In this document: positions 37,108 to 45,686 of the stretch, piece after piece
Layout of the letters: each line of letters starts with the position of its first letter
How positions within the stretch are numbered: position 1 is the stretch's first letter
Assembly (NCBI GenBank): GCA_025057645.1
Contig: JANXBJ010000001.1
Span: forward strand, 616,357 to 680,356
Reading direction: 5' to 3'
Length of the DNA stretch: 64,000 nt
Origin: Anaerolineales bacterium
GTDB taxonomy: Bacteria > Chloroflexota > Anaerolineae > Anaerolineales > UBA4823
Position numbers and translations under genes: made by a program
The notes under the pieces: model-generated
What the model saw: only the letters and a program-made list of their open reading frames with translations
The model's database searches: none
What the model was told of the DNA's origin: nothing

Positions 37108-37911
37108 ATGGACAAAGAAACTCCGACTTCTGTAACCCTTTCCGACTTCACCAGCAAGAAACGGCGTCTGACGGCGGGACAACCCTTGCTTGTCCTTGCG
37201 ATTTACAGCTGGAGCCTCCCTATTATCCTCTTCGTTGTTTTCCTTATTGGTTTCCTTATTGGGTATTTCCTCCGCCCGGTAACCCATTCCACCCAAGCAG
37301 CCCGCCCGACCTCGGCAGCTAACCAGGCCACAGCCGGATCAAGCGAACAATCCCGTCAGCAGATTATGGCCTTAATTGCTGCCCAAACCTCAAATTACAT
37401 TGGCAATGAACGGGCGCCGGTGCGAATGTACGAATTCAGCGATTTTCGCTGCCCTTACTGCGCCAAATACAACCTAGAGACCGGCAAAAAGATTTTCGCA
37501 AACTACATCAACACAGGAAAAGTATACTTGGGCTTTATCCACCTTGCTATCTTAGGAGAGGATTCTGTCCGGGCCGCATTAGCTAGCGAGTGCGCCGCTG
37601 AACAGCAGAAATTTTGGGAATACCACGAATTGCTTTTCGCTCAACGCCAGAAGAGCAATACCCCAGACTATAGTAGCGAAAACTTAAAGGCATTGGCTCG
37701 ACAGCTTGGCCTCGATCTCCGCTCTTTCTCCGAATGTCTAGATAGCGGCCGGCACACCTCCACAGTTTTACAGCAGACTCAATTTGCCCGACAAATCGGG
37801 TTGAGCAGCACTCCTTCTTTTATCATCAATGGCAAGGCAATCATCGGTGCACAGCCCTATGAGGTCTTTGAGAGCATCATTGAAGCAGCCCTTGAAGAAA
37901 GTGCTCAATGA
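37108..37911 (+). CDS. Membrane-anchored DsbA/thioredoxin-fold oxidoreductase
   Basis: 267 residues. A single membrane anchor (about 30-57) is followed by an S/T/A-rich linker and a DsbA-type thioredoxin domain (about 90-265). The active site is CPYC in SDFRCPYCAKYN, and the cis-proline loop is STPSFIING. It should act outside the membrane as a disulfide oxidase or isomerase, similar to BdbD. No Shine-Dalgarno is present; TATACT at 37094-37099 ends 8 bases before the ATG, so the mRNA may be leaderless. Its 3' end is overlapped by the convergent alcohol dehydrogenase gene for 144 bases. No VKOR or DsbB partner is adjacent. Confidence 0.9.
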   Translation: MDKETPTSVTLSDFTSKKRRLTAGQPLLVLAIYSWSLPIILFVVFLIGFLIGYFLRPVTHSTQAARPTSAANQATAGSSEQSRQQIMALIAAQTSNYIGNERAPVRMYEFSDFRCPYCAKYNLETGKKIFANYINTGKVYLGFIHLAILGEDSVRAALASECAAEQQKFWEYHELLFAQRQKSNTPDYSSENLKALARQLGLDLRSFSECLDSGRHTSTVLQQTQFARQIGLSSTPSFIINGKAIIGAQPYEVFESIIEAALEESAQ

Positions 37912-38961
37912 GCCCGGGCGGGTCTCTAATATTGGGGCTACCTGTAAAACCTTTGCCCCTCTGATCCTGCGATTCTTCAAATCCAAGAGTGCTTGGTTTG
38001 CGTGTTCAAACGGGTAGAGCTGGTACTCGGGCCGAATTCCCTCCTGAACCACCAAGCGAAAGCAAGCTTCAACATCTTGTCGGGTCACGTTAGCCACGCT
38101 TTTGATCTCTTTCTCCATCCATAGCTGCGTGGCATAATCCAACCCCGCTAGGAGATGTCGATCATGGTCCTCTTTGCGGATGGCGTTGATCACCAACCTC
38201 CCCCCAGGAGAGAGGTGACGGAGAGCTTCAAGAACGGGCTTCCATACCGGGGTTGTATCGATCACGGCATCAAGAAGTTGGGGAGGATGATCCTCGATCG
38301 CACCTGCCCAGGCCGCTCCGAGCCGCAACGCAAACTCCCTTTCTTCTGGGCTGCGAGAGAAAACAAAAATCTCACTGTGGGGGTATAGAGCTCTGGAGAT
38401 CAGAAGCACCAAATGATTAGAGGCTCCAAAACCACATAGCCCCAACCGACTTCCATTCTCGATCCCACTCAAGCGTAAAGAACGATACCCGATCGCTCCA
38501 GCGCACAGCAAAGGCGCAGCGGTATATGGGTCAAGTTGCTCGGGAATAGCGTAAGCAAAGCTTTCCCTGACCACCATATACTCAGCGTATCCCCCGTGAG
38601 CATCTCGCCCCGTTCCCTTAAATTCTGCGCAGAGGTTTTCTTCCCCGCGTGAACAATACTTACATCGCCCACAGGCCTCATAAATCCATGCTACCCCGAC
38701 TCGCTCACCAATCTGAAATCTCTTTGCCTCCTTTCCCTTTTCCACTACTCTCCCCACCACTTGATGACCTGGCACCATTGGCAACCTTGAAGGAGGGGTT
38801 CTTCCTTCTATCTCATCAAGCTCAGTATGGCATACCCCACAGGCCTCTACTTGGATTAGAACCTCGTCTTGTTTGGGAACAGGCAGAGGCAACTCCACCA
38901 GTCTCAAGGGCGCCGAACCCTCTCCGATCGTCTGAATGTGATCGATAACCCAGGCCTTCAT
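37768..38961 (-). CDS. Zinc-dependent alcohol dehydrogenase (MDR family) with antisense C-terminal extension
   Basis: Medium-chain dehydrogenase. The catalytic zinc site is in CGVCHTELDEIEG and GHQVVG, the structural zinc cysteines in CGRCKYCSRGEENLC, and the nucleotide loop is LCGFGASNH. Family members of this AdhA/CAD-like type are about 330-345 residues and end as here at GAKVLQV (residue 341). This reading frame continues 56 residues to 397, and most of the extra part is antisense to the 3' end of the DsbA-like gene, so a lost stop codon is likely. Shine-Dalgarno AGGAGGG precedes ATG 38961. NAD(P) preference and substrate are unknown. Confidence 0.9.
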   Translation of the reverse strand: MKAWVIDHIQTIGEGSAPLRLVELPLPVPKQDEVLIQVEACGVCHTELDEIEGRTPPSRLPMVPGHQVVGRVVEKGKEAKRFQIGERVGVAWIYEACGRCKYCSRGEENLCAEFKGTGRDAHGGYAEYMVVRESFAYAIPEQLDPYTAAPLLCAGAIGYRSLRLSGIENGSRLGLCGFGASNHLVLLISRALYPHSEIFVFSRSPEEREFALRLGAAWAGAIEDHPPQLLDAVIDTTPVWKPVLEALRHLSPGGRLVINAIRKEDHDRHLLAGLDYATQLWMEKEIKSVANVTRQDVEACFRLVVQEGIRPEYQLYPFEHANQALLDLKNRRIRGAKVLQVAPILETRPGSLSTFFKGCFNDALKDLIGLCTDDCLAIDDKRRSAAQPDLSGKLSLL

Positions 38962-39012
38962 GCCAACCCTCCTATGCCAGATATGCCTATTTCACCGGTC
39001 GCAAAAACTAAC

Positions 39013-40131
39013 TTACAGAGCTCGCTGGTAATTGCGGTGACGCTTATACCAAGTGACTCCAATTGCCTCCATGTCGGACTTACTGGCGAGATTCCTCTCG
39101 TCGACCTGAACCACCTCTACGTGCTCAAAAGGATATTGCCGCACCGTCTTCTCCAATTCGGTATACAAAAGGACATTTGCGCCCGACCCCCAGTATTCAG
39201 GCAGCAGCCCAGCACCGTTGACATTGAGCCATTTCGTGCGTCGTTTCTCCAGCAACAGCCAAAACCAACCCAGAGGAAAGATTTTTCCCCTAGCTCTTTG
39301 AAGACCGCGCGAAATATCCCGATACGCAATCAGGAACCCAATGAGATTTTCGCCCTTCATTACCACCTTAACCAAGGGCGGATCAACAATACTGAGGATT
39401 GAATGAGCGATCATAGCCAATTCTTTTTCGGTTGGTGGGACAAAACTATAATTTCGGGCAAATGCTTCGGCATATACCCTAGCCACGGTGGGAATCCATC
39501 GTCGCATCTCCCTCTTTGAAGTAAAATTTTTGACCCAAAAGCGTCTTTTCTGACGGACCCTTTCTGCAAGCCTTAGAATTCGTTCCGGCAGCTGATGGTT
39601 CACGTGCAAATAGCCAGAGAGATGATCGGTCTCCTTTTCAAACCCAGCAGCGGTGATCAGCCGATGATAATACGAATAGTTATAAGGGATAGACAACGCC
39701 GGCAGATGATCAAAGCCCTCCACCAACACTCCGCCCGCCTGTGAACCTAACAGCCCTTTGGGCCCGATAACTCTTTCGAGCCCCCGTCTCCTCGACCAGT
39801 CAAATACGGCTTCAAACAACGCTTGGGACACACTTTCGTCTTCGACCGAATCGAAAAAGCAAAATATCGCATCCTTGGTACGACGAAAGTGGTTGTGGCG
39901 GCGATTCTCTTGCACACCGACCCGTCCTACGACCTCATTACCGTCCAAAGCTAAAAAATACTCTGCCTGCGAATGCTCATAAAACGGATGGCGATGGGGG
40001 TCCAAATTCTTTTCCATTTCCTCCCAGAGCGGAGGCACCCAATAAGGACAAGATCGATACAATCTGAACGGGAAAGCAATAAAACGTCTCACCCACTCAC
40101 GATTGTCGAGATCGATTTTTACGATTTTCAT
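39013..40131 (-). CDS. GNAT-superfamily acyltransferase-like protein
   Basis: 372 residues. The N-terminal half (about 1-160) looks like a GNAT fold: EYFLALDGNEVVGRVGVQENR, FCFFDSVEDESVSQALFEAV and RVIGPKGLLGSQAGGVLVEG. The C-terminal half (about 195-365) has a second acetyltransferase-like layout with KGENLIGFLIAYRD and YWGSGANVLLYTELEKTV. The family is widespread and uncharacterised. The Shine-Dalgarno AGGAG is 7 bases before ATG. It lies 51 bases upstream of the alcohol dehydrogenase gene on the same strand; substrate unknown. Confidence 0.75.
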   Translation of the reverse strand: MKIVKIDLDNREWVRRFIAFPFRLYRSCPYWVPPLWEEMEKNLDPHRHPFYEHSQAEYFLALDGNEVVGRVGVQENRRHNHFRRTKDAIFCFFDSVEDESVSQALFEAVFDWSRRRGLERVIGPKGLLGSQAGGVLVEGFDHLPALSIPYNYSYYHRLITAAGFEKETDHLSGYLHVNHQLPERILRLAERVRQKRRFWVKNFTSKREMRRWIPTVARVYAEAFARNYSFVPPTEKELAMIAHSILSIVDPPLVKVVMKGENLIGFLIAYRDISRGLQRARGKIFPLGWFWLLLEKRRTKWLNVNGAGLLPEYWGSGANVLLYTELEKTVRQYPFEHVEVVQVDERNLASKSDMEAIGVTWYKRHRNYQRAL

Positions 40132-40152
40132 CTATAACTCCTGGTACAGAAG

Positions 40153-43100
40153 CTAAGGAGAGGGAGTCAGAGTCGGGGTTACGGTGCTGGTAGGCAGAGG
40201 AGTCTCTGTAGATGTAGGAGTAGGAGTGAACGTCGGGGTCAAGGTCTGGGTTGGGGTTGGTGTAGAAGTAGGGGTGGGAGTTGGCACTTGAAGGATCACC
40301 CGAATGCTCTTTTCAGCGTAGGTCTCTTCAGTACTAAAAACAGTAAGACGCAAGGTGACCAACCCGTTTGGCAGGTTGCTCACATCCCAAGCCGCAATTG
40401 CATCGTTCGCTCGGGCAGGCTCATTTCGCTTAATAATAGTAGTCCACTCGGTCGGCTCGGTCCCCAAACCATAATCAACTTGAAAAGACTGAAACCATTC
40501 AGTTGCATCGGCCACCAGATACAAATTTACGCTAGGAGCGGTGATCGTGTCCCCATCTCTAGGTGAAATAAACTCCAGTTTCGGACGCGGGTCGTCCGGC
40601 CGACATTCTCGCTCTGGGACAAAGCGAATCTTTTTGTCAAAACCGTTCTGCTTCGCCCACCTCCTCCCCTCGGGGTCCTCTCGAATCCACTCGATCGCAA
40701 AGGGGTCGGTCACGTTGAGCACGAATTCTTCTTTCACAAAATCCGAACAAGCTGCCGAAGCTCTCAAGCCCGTCCAAGTATCGACCTGCGCCATGTGCCA
40801 CAAATCCTGTTCCTTTGGCAAAGGAGGCTGATCGGCCGCAAACATCTCCGTTGTTTGCTTCGGACACCACTGAGAAGGCTCAGTGCCCGAAACGGCACAA
40901 ATCACTCGATCCACTATCCCCGCAGGACGGATAAACGGCGAGGGCTTTCCTCCGGTGATCCTTGGCACAGCTTCTCTCATAAAGGCCGACCAAATTGGGG
41001 CTGCACCACTAATTCCACTCACCTCACTCATAGGCGTATAGTCCGCATTTCCCACCCAAACGCCTACAGCTAACTCAGGCGTATACCCAATCGTCCAATT
41101 ATCGCGAAAATCATTGGTCGTCCCAGTTTTTACCGCCGCCGGAAAGGGCAAGTTGAGGGGGGAATTGCGACCAAACATCGGTGCCCGCGCTTCATTATCC
41201 GACAATATAGAAGTGATCAGAAAGACATGTTCAGGTCGCAAGACTTGTTGGACGGGGCCTCGAGGGGCCTCGTAAACCAAATTGCCCTGATGATCTAAAA
41301 TTTTGGTGATCGAGATCAGCGGAGTTTTGCGGCCCATATTAGCCAGAATAGCATAGACATTCGTCAGTTCTAGCAAGCTTACCTCTCCCCCACCCAGCGT
41401 CAAAGAGAGCCCATAATCCTCCCGTGTTAAGGTAGTAATGCCCAATCGCTTGGCCATCGCCAGAAAACCGTCCTCGCCCGGCACGAGCGGGTCGTCATAA
41501 ATGCCTACAAATTGCAGGGCCTTCACTGCAGGCACGTTATAGGAGTTAGCTAGCGCAGCTCGCACAGTTACCGGACCGTGAAACTTTCCGTCGTAATTCA
41601 CGGGCTTAAACGGAGGGCGTCTGTCCTCCGGGCGTCCCGAGGGAGGAAATTCCGAAGGTACATCCCAGATCAGCGTTGCCGGTGTCCATCCTTTCTCGAA
41701 CGCAGCCAGATAGGTGATAGGCTTGATCGAAGAACCCGGCTGGCGTGGACTGAGAGCCATATTTACTTGTCCATCGATGGCCTCGTCATAGAAGTCAGCC
41801 GAGCCAACCATGGCTAAAATCTCGCCGCTCGGGGGGTGAATAGCTACCAAGGCTCCTGTTTTGACGTTCTTCTCCCGCAACCCAGAGACATGTTCTTTGA
41901 CCAAACGTTCTGCGAGTTGTTGTAATTCACTATCGAGCGTGGTATAGACAGTGAAGCCGGAACGATAGATTGTCTGCACATCGAACAAGTCTTCTAGTTG
42001 CTGTCGGATATAATTGACCCAATGGGGATGCCTCATGGGCACATTAGGGGACGGAAAGGTGTAATTTAAGATCTCCTCACGTGCCCGTGTAGCTGCAACA
42101 GCATCCACACAAACCGGCTGCGGAGAATTACTGACGTAGATGCACCCCTGTTCTTGACTGACGCGATACATCAGCACCAACACATCGCTAAACCGCTTCA
42201 GTGTGACCTCCCGGTTGGTATGGATATCGTAGATGGCCGGAGCCTGAGGCAGTCCGGCGAGAAAAGCAGCCTGAGCTAGGGTTAATTTATCCGCTGTCGT
42301 GCGGAAGTAAGTTTCTGCCGCCGCCTCAACTCCATAGGCGAGATTGCCATAGTAGTTTTCATTGAGGTAAATTTCTAAGATTTCATCTTTGGAATAGCGG
42401 CGCGTTAGCTCAGCAGCGAGAATTGCCTCGCGCACCTTGCGTTGATAGGAGCGGTTGCTGCGCTCTTCGGGGCTGAACAGCAAATTGCGCGCCAGTTGTT
42501 GGGTAATCGTAGAAGCACCCGATACTGTATCCTGACTCACTAAGTTCTGATAGAAAGCGCGAAAAATTGCAAAGACATCATAGCCGGGGTGGTTGTAGTA
42601 TTCTTTATCTTCTGTCGCAATCGTTGCGGCAACCATATAAGGCGAGATTTTCTCTAGGGGGACATAGGTTCGCCGGCCTGCGTTGGGATCCAGAATTTCG
42701 TAGAGAACATTCCCATCTCGATCCAAGATGCGCGTAGTTTCGAACTGGGATGCCCTCTGTCTAAGATTTTCGATATCGGGCAATTCTTGCAATATGCGGA
42801 AGTACTGCACAAGAACAAACGAGACCGAACAGATAAAGAGCAATACGGTGGCAAAAAGCGCTAAGACCAGACTGCGCAGCAAACAACCGCGGATCAGCCC
42901 CCAATTGATTTGAGTCCCCTTTCCCACCGCCTCGACAGGGCCTCGTCGGAGCTCTTGAACACGACCTCTTCCCAAAAGGTTTGAGGCCGGCTGGGGAGGC
43001 ACATTCGGGGGCATCCTCAGAGGGTCGCCAGCAAAAGTCCGAGGGCTTTCCCGAGGCCTTGGGCGGATCTGTGTGACTTCGGAGGAACTCATACGGGGGG

Positions 43101-43485
43101 TCAAGCGAGTGGCATCAGCATCCACCTCGGTTAGCCGGCGCGGCAAAGGCAAACCATGTGTCCCTATTTCCGGTGGAGAGTGGGGGGGTGTATCTCCTAA
43201 CTCAGGGAATGAGGGTTCACGCTCGGAGGTCTCAGGGGAGGGTGCTTGAACGCCGACTCCTCCGCTCTGTTCAGCTTCTGAAGGCAAATCCCCATCCCGT
43301 GTAGCCCGAATCTCCTCATACCACCCGCCGGTGAGATCGGGTAAGCCGGTAGGGTGCCGCCCAAGCTCCTTTGTATCTTGATCCGCTTCAGAACTCTCCG
43401 GCGATACTCCATCTCCTTCTGAGAGAATACGCCGAAAGCGCTTTGCTGCGTCTTCTCCGGGGGAAGGCTCAGCAGCCTCGCTCAT
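40153..43485 (-). CDS. Class A penicillin-binding protein (PBP1A-type) with long disordered N- and C-terminal tails
   Basis: Bifunctional peptidoglycan glycosyltransferase/transpeptidase, 1110 residues. A cytoplasmic, charged and proline-rich region of about 200 residues precedes the single TM (about 205-235). The GT51 domain (about 265-440) has ATEDKEYYNHPGYD with the catalytic glutamate, and STITQQLARNLL. The transpeptidase has S585-x-x-K in PGSSIKP, SYN in ANSYNVPA, and VKTGTTNDFRDNW. An Ig-like/PASTA-like end is followed by a C-terminal tail of about 45 residues made almost entirely of P, T and S. GAGGAG precedes the ATG. The MaoC-like gene lies 23 bases upstream. Confidence 0.94.
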   Translation of the reverse strand: MSEAAEPSPGEDAAKRFRRILSEGDGVSPESSEADQDTKELGRHPTGLPDLTGGWYEEIRATRDGDLPSEAEQSGGVGVQAPSPETSEREPSFPELGDTPPHSPPEIGTHGLPLPRRLTEVDADATRLTPRMSSSEVTQIRPRPRESPRTFAGDPLRMPPNVPPQPASNLLGRGRVQELRRGPVEAVGKGTQINWGLIRGCLLRSLVLALFATVLLFICSVSFVLVQYFRILQELPDIENLRQRASQFETTRILDRDGNVLYEILDPNAGRRTYVPLEKISPYMVAATIATEDKEYYNHPGYDVFAIFRAFYQNLVSQDTVSGASTITQQLARNLLFSPEERSNRSYQRKVREAILAAELTRRYSKDEILEIYLNENYYGNLAYGVEAAAETYFRTTADKLTLAQAAFLAGLPQAPAIYDIHTNREVTLKRFSDVLVLMYRVSQEQGCIYVSNSPQPVCVDAVAATRAREEILNYTFPSPNVPMRHPHWVNYIRQQLEDLFDVQTIYRSGFTVYTTLDSELQQLAERLVKEHVSGLREKNVKTGALVAIHPPSGEILAMVGSADFYDEAIDGQVNMALSPRQPGSSIKPITYLAAFEKGWTPATLIWDVPSEFPPSGRPEDRRPPFKPVNYDGKFHGPVTVRAALANSYNVPAVKALQFVGIYDDPLVPGEDGFLAMAKRLGITTLTREDYGLSLTLGGGEVSLLELTNVYAILANMGRKTPLISITKILDHQGNLVYEAPRGPVQQVLRPEHVFLITSILSDNEARAPMFGRNSPLNLPFPAAVKTGTTNDFRDNWTIGYTPELAVGVWVGNADYTPMSEVSGISGAAPIWSAFMREAVPRITGGKPSPFIRPAGIVDRVICAVSGTEPSQWCPKQTTEMFAADQPPLPKEQDLWHMAQVDTWTGLRASAACSDFVKEEFVLNVTDPFAIEWIREDPEGRRWAKQNGFDKKIRFVPERECRPDDPRPKLEFISPRDGDTITAPSVNLYLVADATEWFQSFQVDYGLGTEPTEWTTIIKRNEPARANDAIAAWDVSNLPNGLVTLRLTVFSTEETYAEKSIRVILQVPTPTPTSTPTPTQTLTPTFTPTPTSTETPLPTSTVTPTLTPSP

Positions 43486-43508
43486 CGAGCTCTCCTCACC
43501 GAACTGGG

Positions 43509-43973
43509 TTAGGACTTAGAGGCAACCAACACCGACCACCTACCCCTCATAACTGCTTCCGAGTGTTGATTAAGGACTTCAACTCGTATAGTTACCATCC
43601 CCCCTCCCAACCGAGGCAGGGGCTTCAAGTCAACTACCTCTAACCTCACACGGATTGTGTCGCCGATGAAAATCGGTTTGGTAAATTTCCACTCTTCAAT
43701 CTCACGAAATGCAAGAACCGTGCCTTCCAGGATGCCTGTGCGCATTGCCAGACCACTAGCCACTGACAGTCCCAACAATCCATGGGCAATCCTCTGTCCG
43801 AACGGGGTGGTCTTTGCAAACTCAACATCGGTGTGGATTTGATTATAATCGCCCGAGAGTCCAGCGAAGGCAAGGATATCGTGTTCGGTGATTGTTCTGC
43901 CCACGCTGACAAAGGATTGTCCAAGTTCAAACTCTTCAAAGTACTGCCCACGACGCTCAATCGAGTTTACCAA
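43509..43973 (-). CDS. MaoC-like (R)-specific enoyl-CoA hydratase-type protein
   Basis: 154 residues, one hot-dog fold. The hydratase signature is GDYNQIHTDVEFAKTTPFGQ followed by RIAHGLLGL, which keeps the catalytic aspartate and histidine. TTG at 43973 is my start choice because AAGGAG lies 6 bases before it; an in-frame GTG at 44006 adds 11 residues with a poorer site. It acts on acyl-CoA chains in fatty acid or hydroxyalkanoate metabolism. The PBP gene starts 23 bases after its stop, so the two may be cotranscribed without a functional link. Confidence 0.87.
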   Translation of the reverse strand: MVNSIERRGQYFEEFELGQSFVSVGRTITEHDILAFAGLSGDYNQIHTDVEFAKTTPFGQRIAHGLLGLSVASGLAMRTGILEGTVLAFREIEEWKFTKPIFIGDTIRVRLEVVDLKPLPRLGGGMVTIRVEVLNQHSEAVMRGRWSVLVASKS

Positions 43974-44119
43974 CGTGTACTCCTTGAACCAGTTGGATTC
44001 TAGCACAACCTGAGAAAAATCCTAATCAGAGAACACCCTTTTTACAAATTCGTTCCGCAATCCAAAGCAAACTCTTTACCACATCCACACCTCTACCCAC
44101 CCAAATCTTGGGGTTACGG

Positions 44120-44125
44120 TAAAAT
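44120..44125 (+). promoter_or_regulatory. Candidate -10 box before the DarA-like pair
   Basis: TAAAAT preceded by GG, with predicted start near 44132 and a leader of about 34 bases lacking a Shine-Dalgarno. It resembles other TG/GG-TAAAAT boxes in the window. Confidence 0.35.
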
Positions 44126-44165
44126 TGCGGTCAAATCCCCCGGTCGAATTTCTGAAGTCCTGCTC

Positions 44166-44510
44166 ATGAATTCATCGAACTCACCACTTTACTTAGCTAT
44201 CGCAATCGTCCAGAGCCAGGATGAAAAAGCGGTTTCCGATGCTCTTCAGAGAGCGGGTTTCGAAGGAGCCAGCATTGCCACCTATGGCGCATGGCTTGGC
44301 AGGCGAAATAGCACCCTACTGATTCGGGTTCCAGCACCCCAAATTCAAGCTTTCCTCGAGATCATGCATGCCCACTGCCACCAGCGCACTGAGTATATCG
44401 CCACTCCTATAGAAGGAACCGCCGCACTCCCTGTCCCGCTCTCAACCCCAATTACCATCGGAGGTGCAACGATCTTTCTGATCCCGATTGAGTTCTACGA
44501 GGAGCTATAG
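44166..44510 (+). CDS. DarA/PstA-like PII-fold cyclic-di-AMP receptor (DUF970)
   Basis: 114 residues with the DUF970 pattern: LYLAIAIVQSQDEKAVSDAL, a GASIATYGAWLGRRNSTLLIRV strand pair, then a loop TPIEGTAALPVPLSTPITIGGATIFLIPIEFYEEL that matches the long B-loop end of DarA. Trimeric DarA proteins bind c-di-AMP. In this copy the position normally GGFLR is GAWLG. The second copy begins four bases past its stop. No target is known from context. Confidence 0.85.
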   Translation: MNSSNSPLYLAIAIVQSQDEKAVSDALQRAGFEGASIATYGAWLGRRNSTLLIRVPAPQIQAFLEIMHAHCHQRTEYIATPIEGTAALPVPLSTPITIGGATIFLIPIEFYEEL

Positions 44511-44514
44511 ACCA

Positions 44515-44781
44515 ATGAAGCTGATCATCGCAATCATCCGTGATGTAGACAACGAAGCAGTATGTCAATCCCTCATAGGGGCCAACTTTCGCGTCACCCA
44601 GGTTGCCTCAACCGGAGGCTTTCTCCGCAAAGGCTCTACGACCTTGATGATTGGTGTCGAGGAGGATCGAGTCCAGGAGGCCATAGGGATTATTCGTCAA
44701 AGTACGTCTTCCCCTCAAGAAGCCAACATCAAACGAGCCACCATTTTTGTCCTCAACGTGACTCAGTTCACTCAGATTTGA
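44515..44781 (+). CDS. Short DarA-like PII-fold protein (second copy, reduced loop)
   Basis: 88 residues. The N-terminal half is very close to DarA (MKLIIAIIRDVDNEAVCQSL, VASTGGFLRKGSTTLMIGVE), including GGFLRKG, which contributes to the c-di-AMP pocket. The B-loop of about 20 residues present in DarA and in the first copy is missing, and the protein runs directly from SPQEANIKRATIFVLNV to its end. ATG 44515 has GAGGAG upstream, inside the end of the first gene. A mixed trimer with the first copy is possible. The 3' end overlaps the convergent AMMECR1 gene by 14 bases. Confidence 0.83.
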   Translation: MKLIIAIIRDVDNEAVCQSLIGANFRVTQVASTGGFLRKGSTTLMIGVEEDRVQEAIGIIRQSTSSPQEANIKRATIFVLNVTQFTQI

Positions 44782-45355
44782 GAAATTCTCCCTCCCGAAA
44801 TTCAATGACCTGATAGACGGAAGCTTCCATTTTTTCTTTGCGCCAGAGGCCCGGGTCAACTCCCATCTTCATGCAGAGATGGTCCAAAAAATCCTCAGGG
44901 TCGGGAATTTTATCCCACACTTGGGGCAAAAAGGTCGCCCGTCTCCCCATCCAGTATAGAACAACCCCATCTTGATAAGCCCTTATCCGCTTGGGAAGCT
45001 CCCCAGGGCTCTCATAAATTAACTTTTCAGGCTTGGTTAGCACCGAAATTTCAATCTCGATCTCAGAGAGCTCCTCCTTTGAAAGGGGAGGAAAACGAAA
45101 GTCCCGAAACGCCGCAGCTAAGGCATGTTCTTTCACATCCTCAATCAAAGGCTGATAAGCCTCTAGCGTTCCCACACACCCCCTGAGCTCCCCATTGATC
45201 GTAAGAGTTACAAACGTAGCCGCCGGTTGAAGCAACCTTTCGGACGGGGGCGGCAACTCTTCCTTCGATTTGATCCCAAAATGTTGTTCTAAGGTGCGCC
45301 GCGCAACCTTAAGCAAGTACTTTTTCTCCTCGTCACTCAAAGCTTGGATTTCCAT
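44768..45355 (-). CDS. AMMECR1-domain protein
   Basis: A 195-residue AMMECR1 (AmmeMemoRadiSam protein A-like) protein. The hallmark is LRGCVGTLEAYQPL (consensus LRGCIGT), with AFRDFRFPPLSKEEL and WDKIPDPEDFLDHLCMKMG. Biochemical role is still poorly defined; the conserved cysteine suggests a catalytic or metal role. ATG 45355 is preceded by AAGGAG and is chosen over an in-frame start at 45409. The partner MEMO1 and radical SAM genes are not in this window. Confidence 0.9.
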   Translation of the reverse strand: MEIQALSDEEKKYLLKVARRTLEQHFGIKSKEELPPPSERLLQPAATFVTLTINGELRGCVGTLEAYQPLIEDVKEHALAAAFRDFRFPPLSKEELSEIEIEISVLTKPEKLIYESPGELPKRIRAYQDGVVLYWMGRRATFLPQVWDKIPDPEDFLDHLCMKMGVDPGLWRKEKMEASVYQVIEFREGEFLKSE

Positions 45356-45446
45356 CCTCTCTCCTTGCACCTCTCTACTAATCATACAGTTCAAAAATCT
45401 CCAAGTCAAGCGGTCAGAATCCCCTCCCTTTCAATAAGCCCTCACT

Positions 45447-45452
45447 TATAAT
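45447..45452 (+). promoter_or_regulatory. Candidate -10 box for the rpsF operon
   Basis: TATAAT with predicted start near 45459. No good -35 hexamer lies 16-18 bases upstream. It would give a structured leader of about 230 bases before rpsF. Confidence 0.45.
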
Positions 45453-45469
45453 ACCGTTGCGACTAAGCA

Positions 45470-45626
45470 CTCCGAAACCGGAGCGCCACATGAGAGACGA
45501 AGCATGAGAAAACCGAATGGAGTTTGGGGCCTTGAATAGCGCCGAAGTCTGTACGACTTCAAAAAGGCCTACTCAAAAAGGGTGTCTTGAGATAAAATAA
45601 GAATAAGCCACGCGTTTGCGTGGCTT
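45470..45626 (+). ncRNA. Structured mRNA leader before rpsF
   Basis: Four consecutive hairpins can be drawn in the non-coding leader: CTCCG/CGGAG (45470-45483); GGCCTT/AAGGCC (45528-45533 with 45564-45569) enclosing GAAGTC/GACTTC (45544-45560); CTCAA/TTGAG (45572-45591); and AAGCCACGC/GCGTGGCTT (45605-45626). The last, a 9-pair stem with a GTTT loop, could be an attenuator. Ribosomal protein operons with S6 and S18 are commonly autoregulated through leader RNA, but I cannot match the published S6:S18 motif here. The rest of the 331-base gap between the AMMECR1 gene and rpsF holds only the -10 box and the rpsF ribosome site. Confidence 0.45.
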
Positions 45627-45686
45627 ACTTTCCGCCTTCGGCAGAGATGAACAGTCCGAGGGCAATCCCGTGGAAAGGAGACTCTT

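Noticed and set aside
40156-40290. Degenerate repeat at the PBP end (and 47311-47535) as a CRISPR or satellite
   Set aside because: It is in frame and encodes P/T/S-rich tails; units are irregular and there are no spacers.
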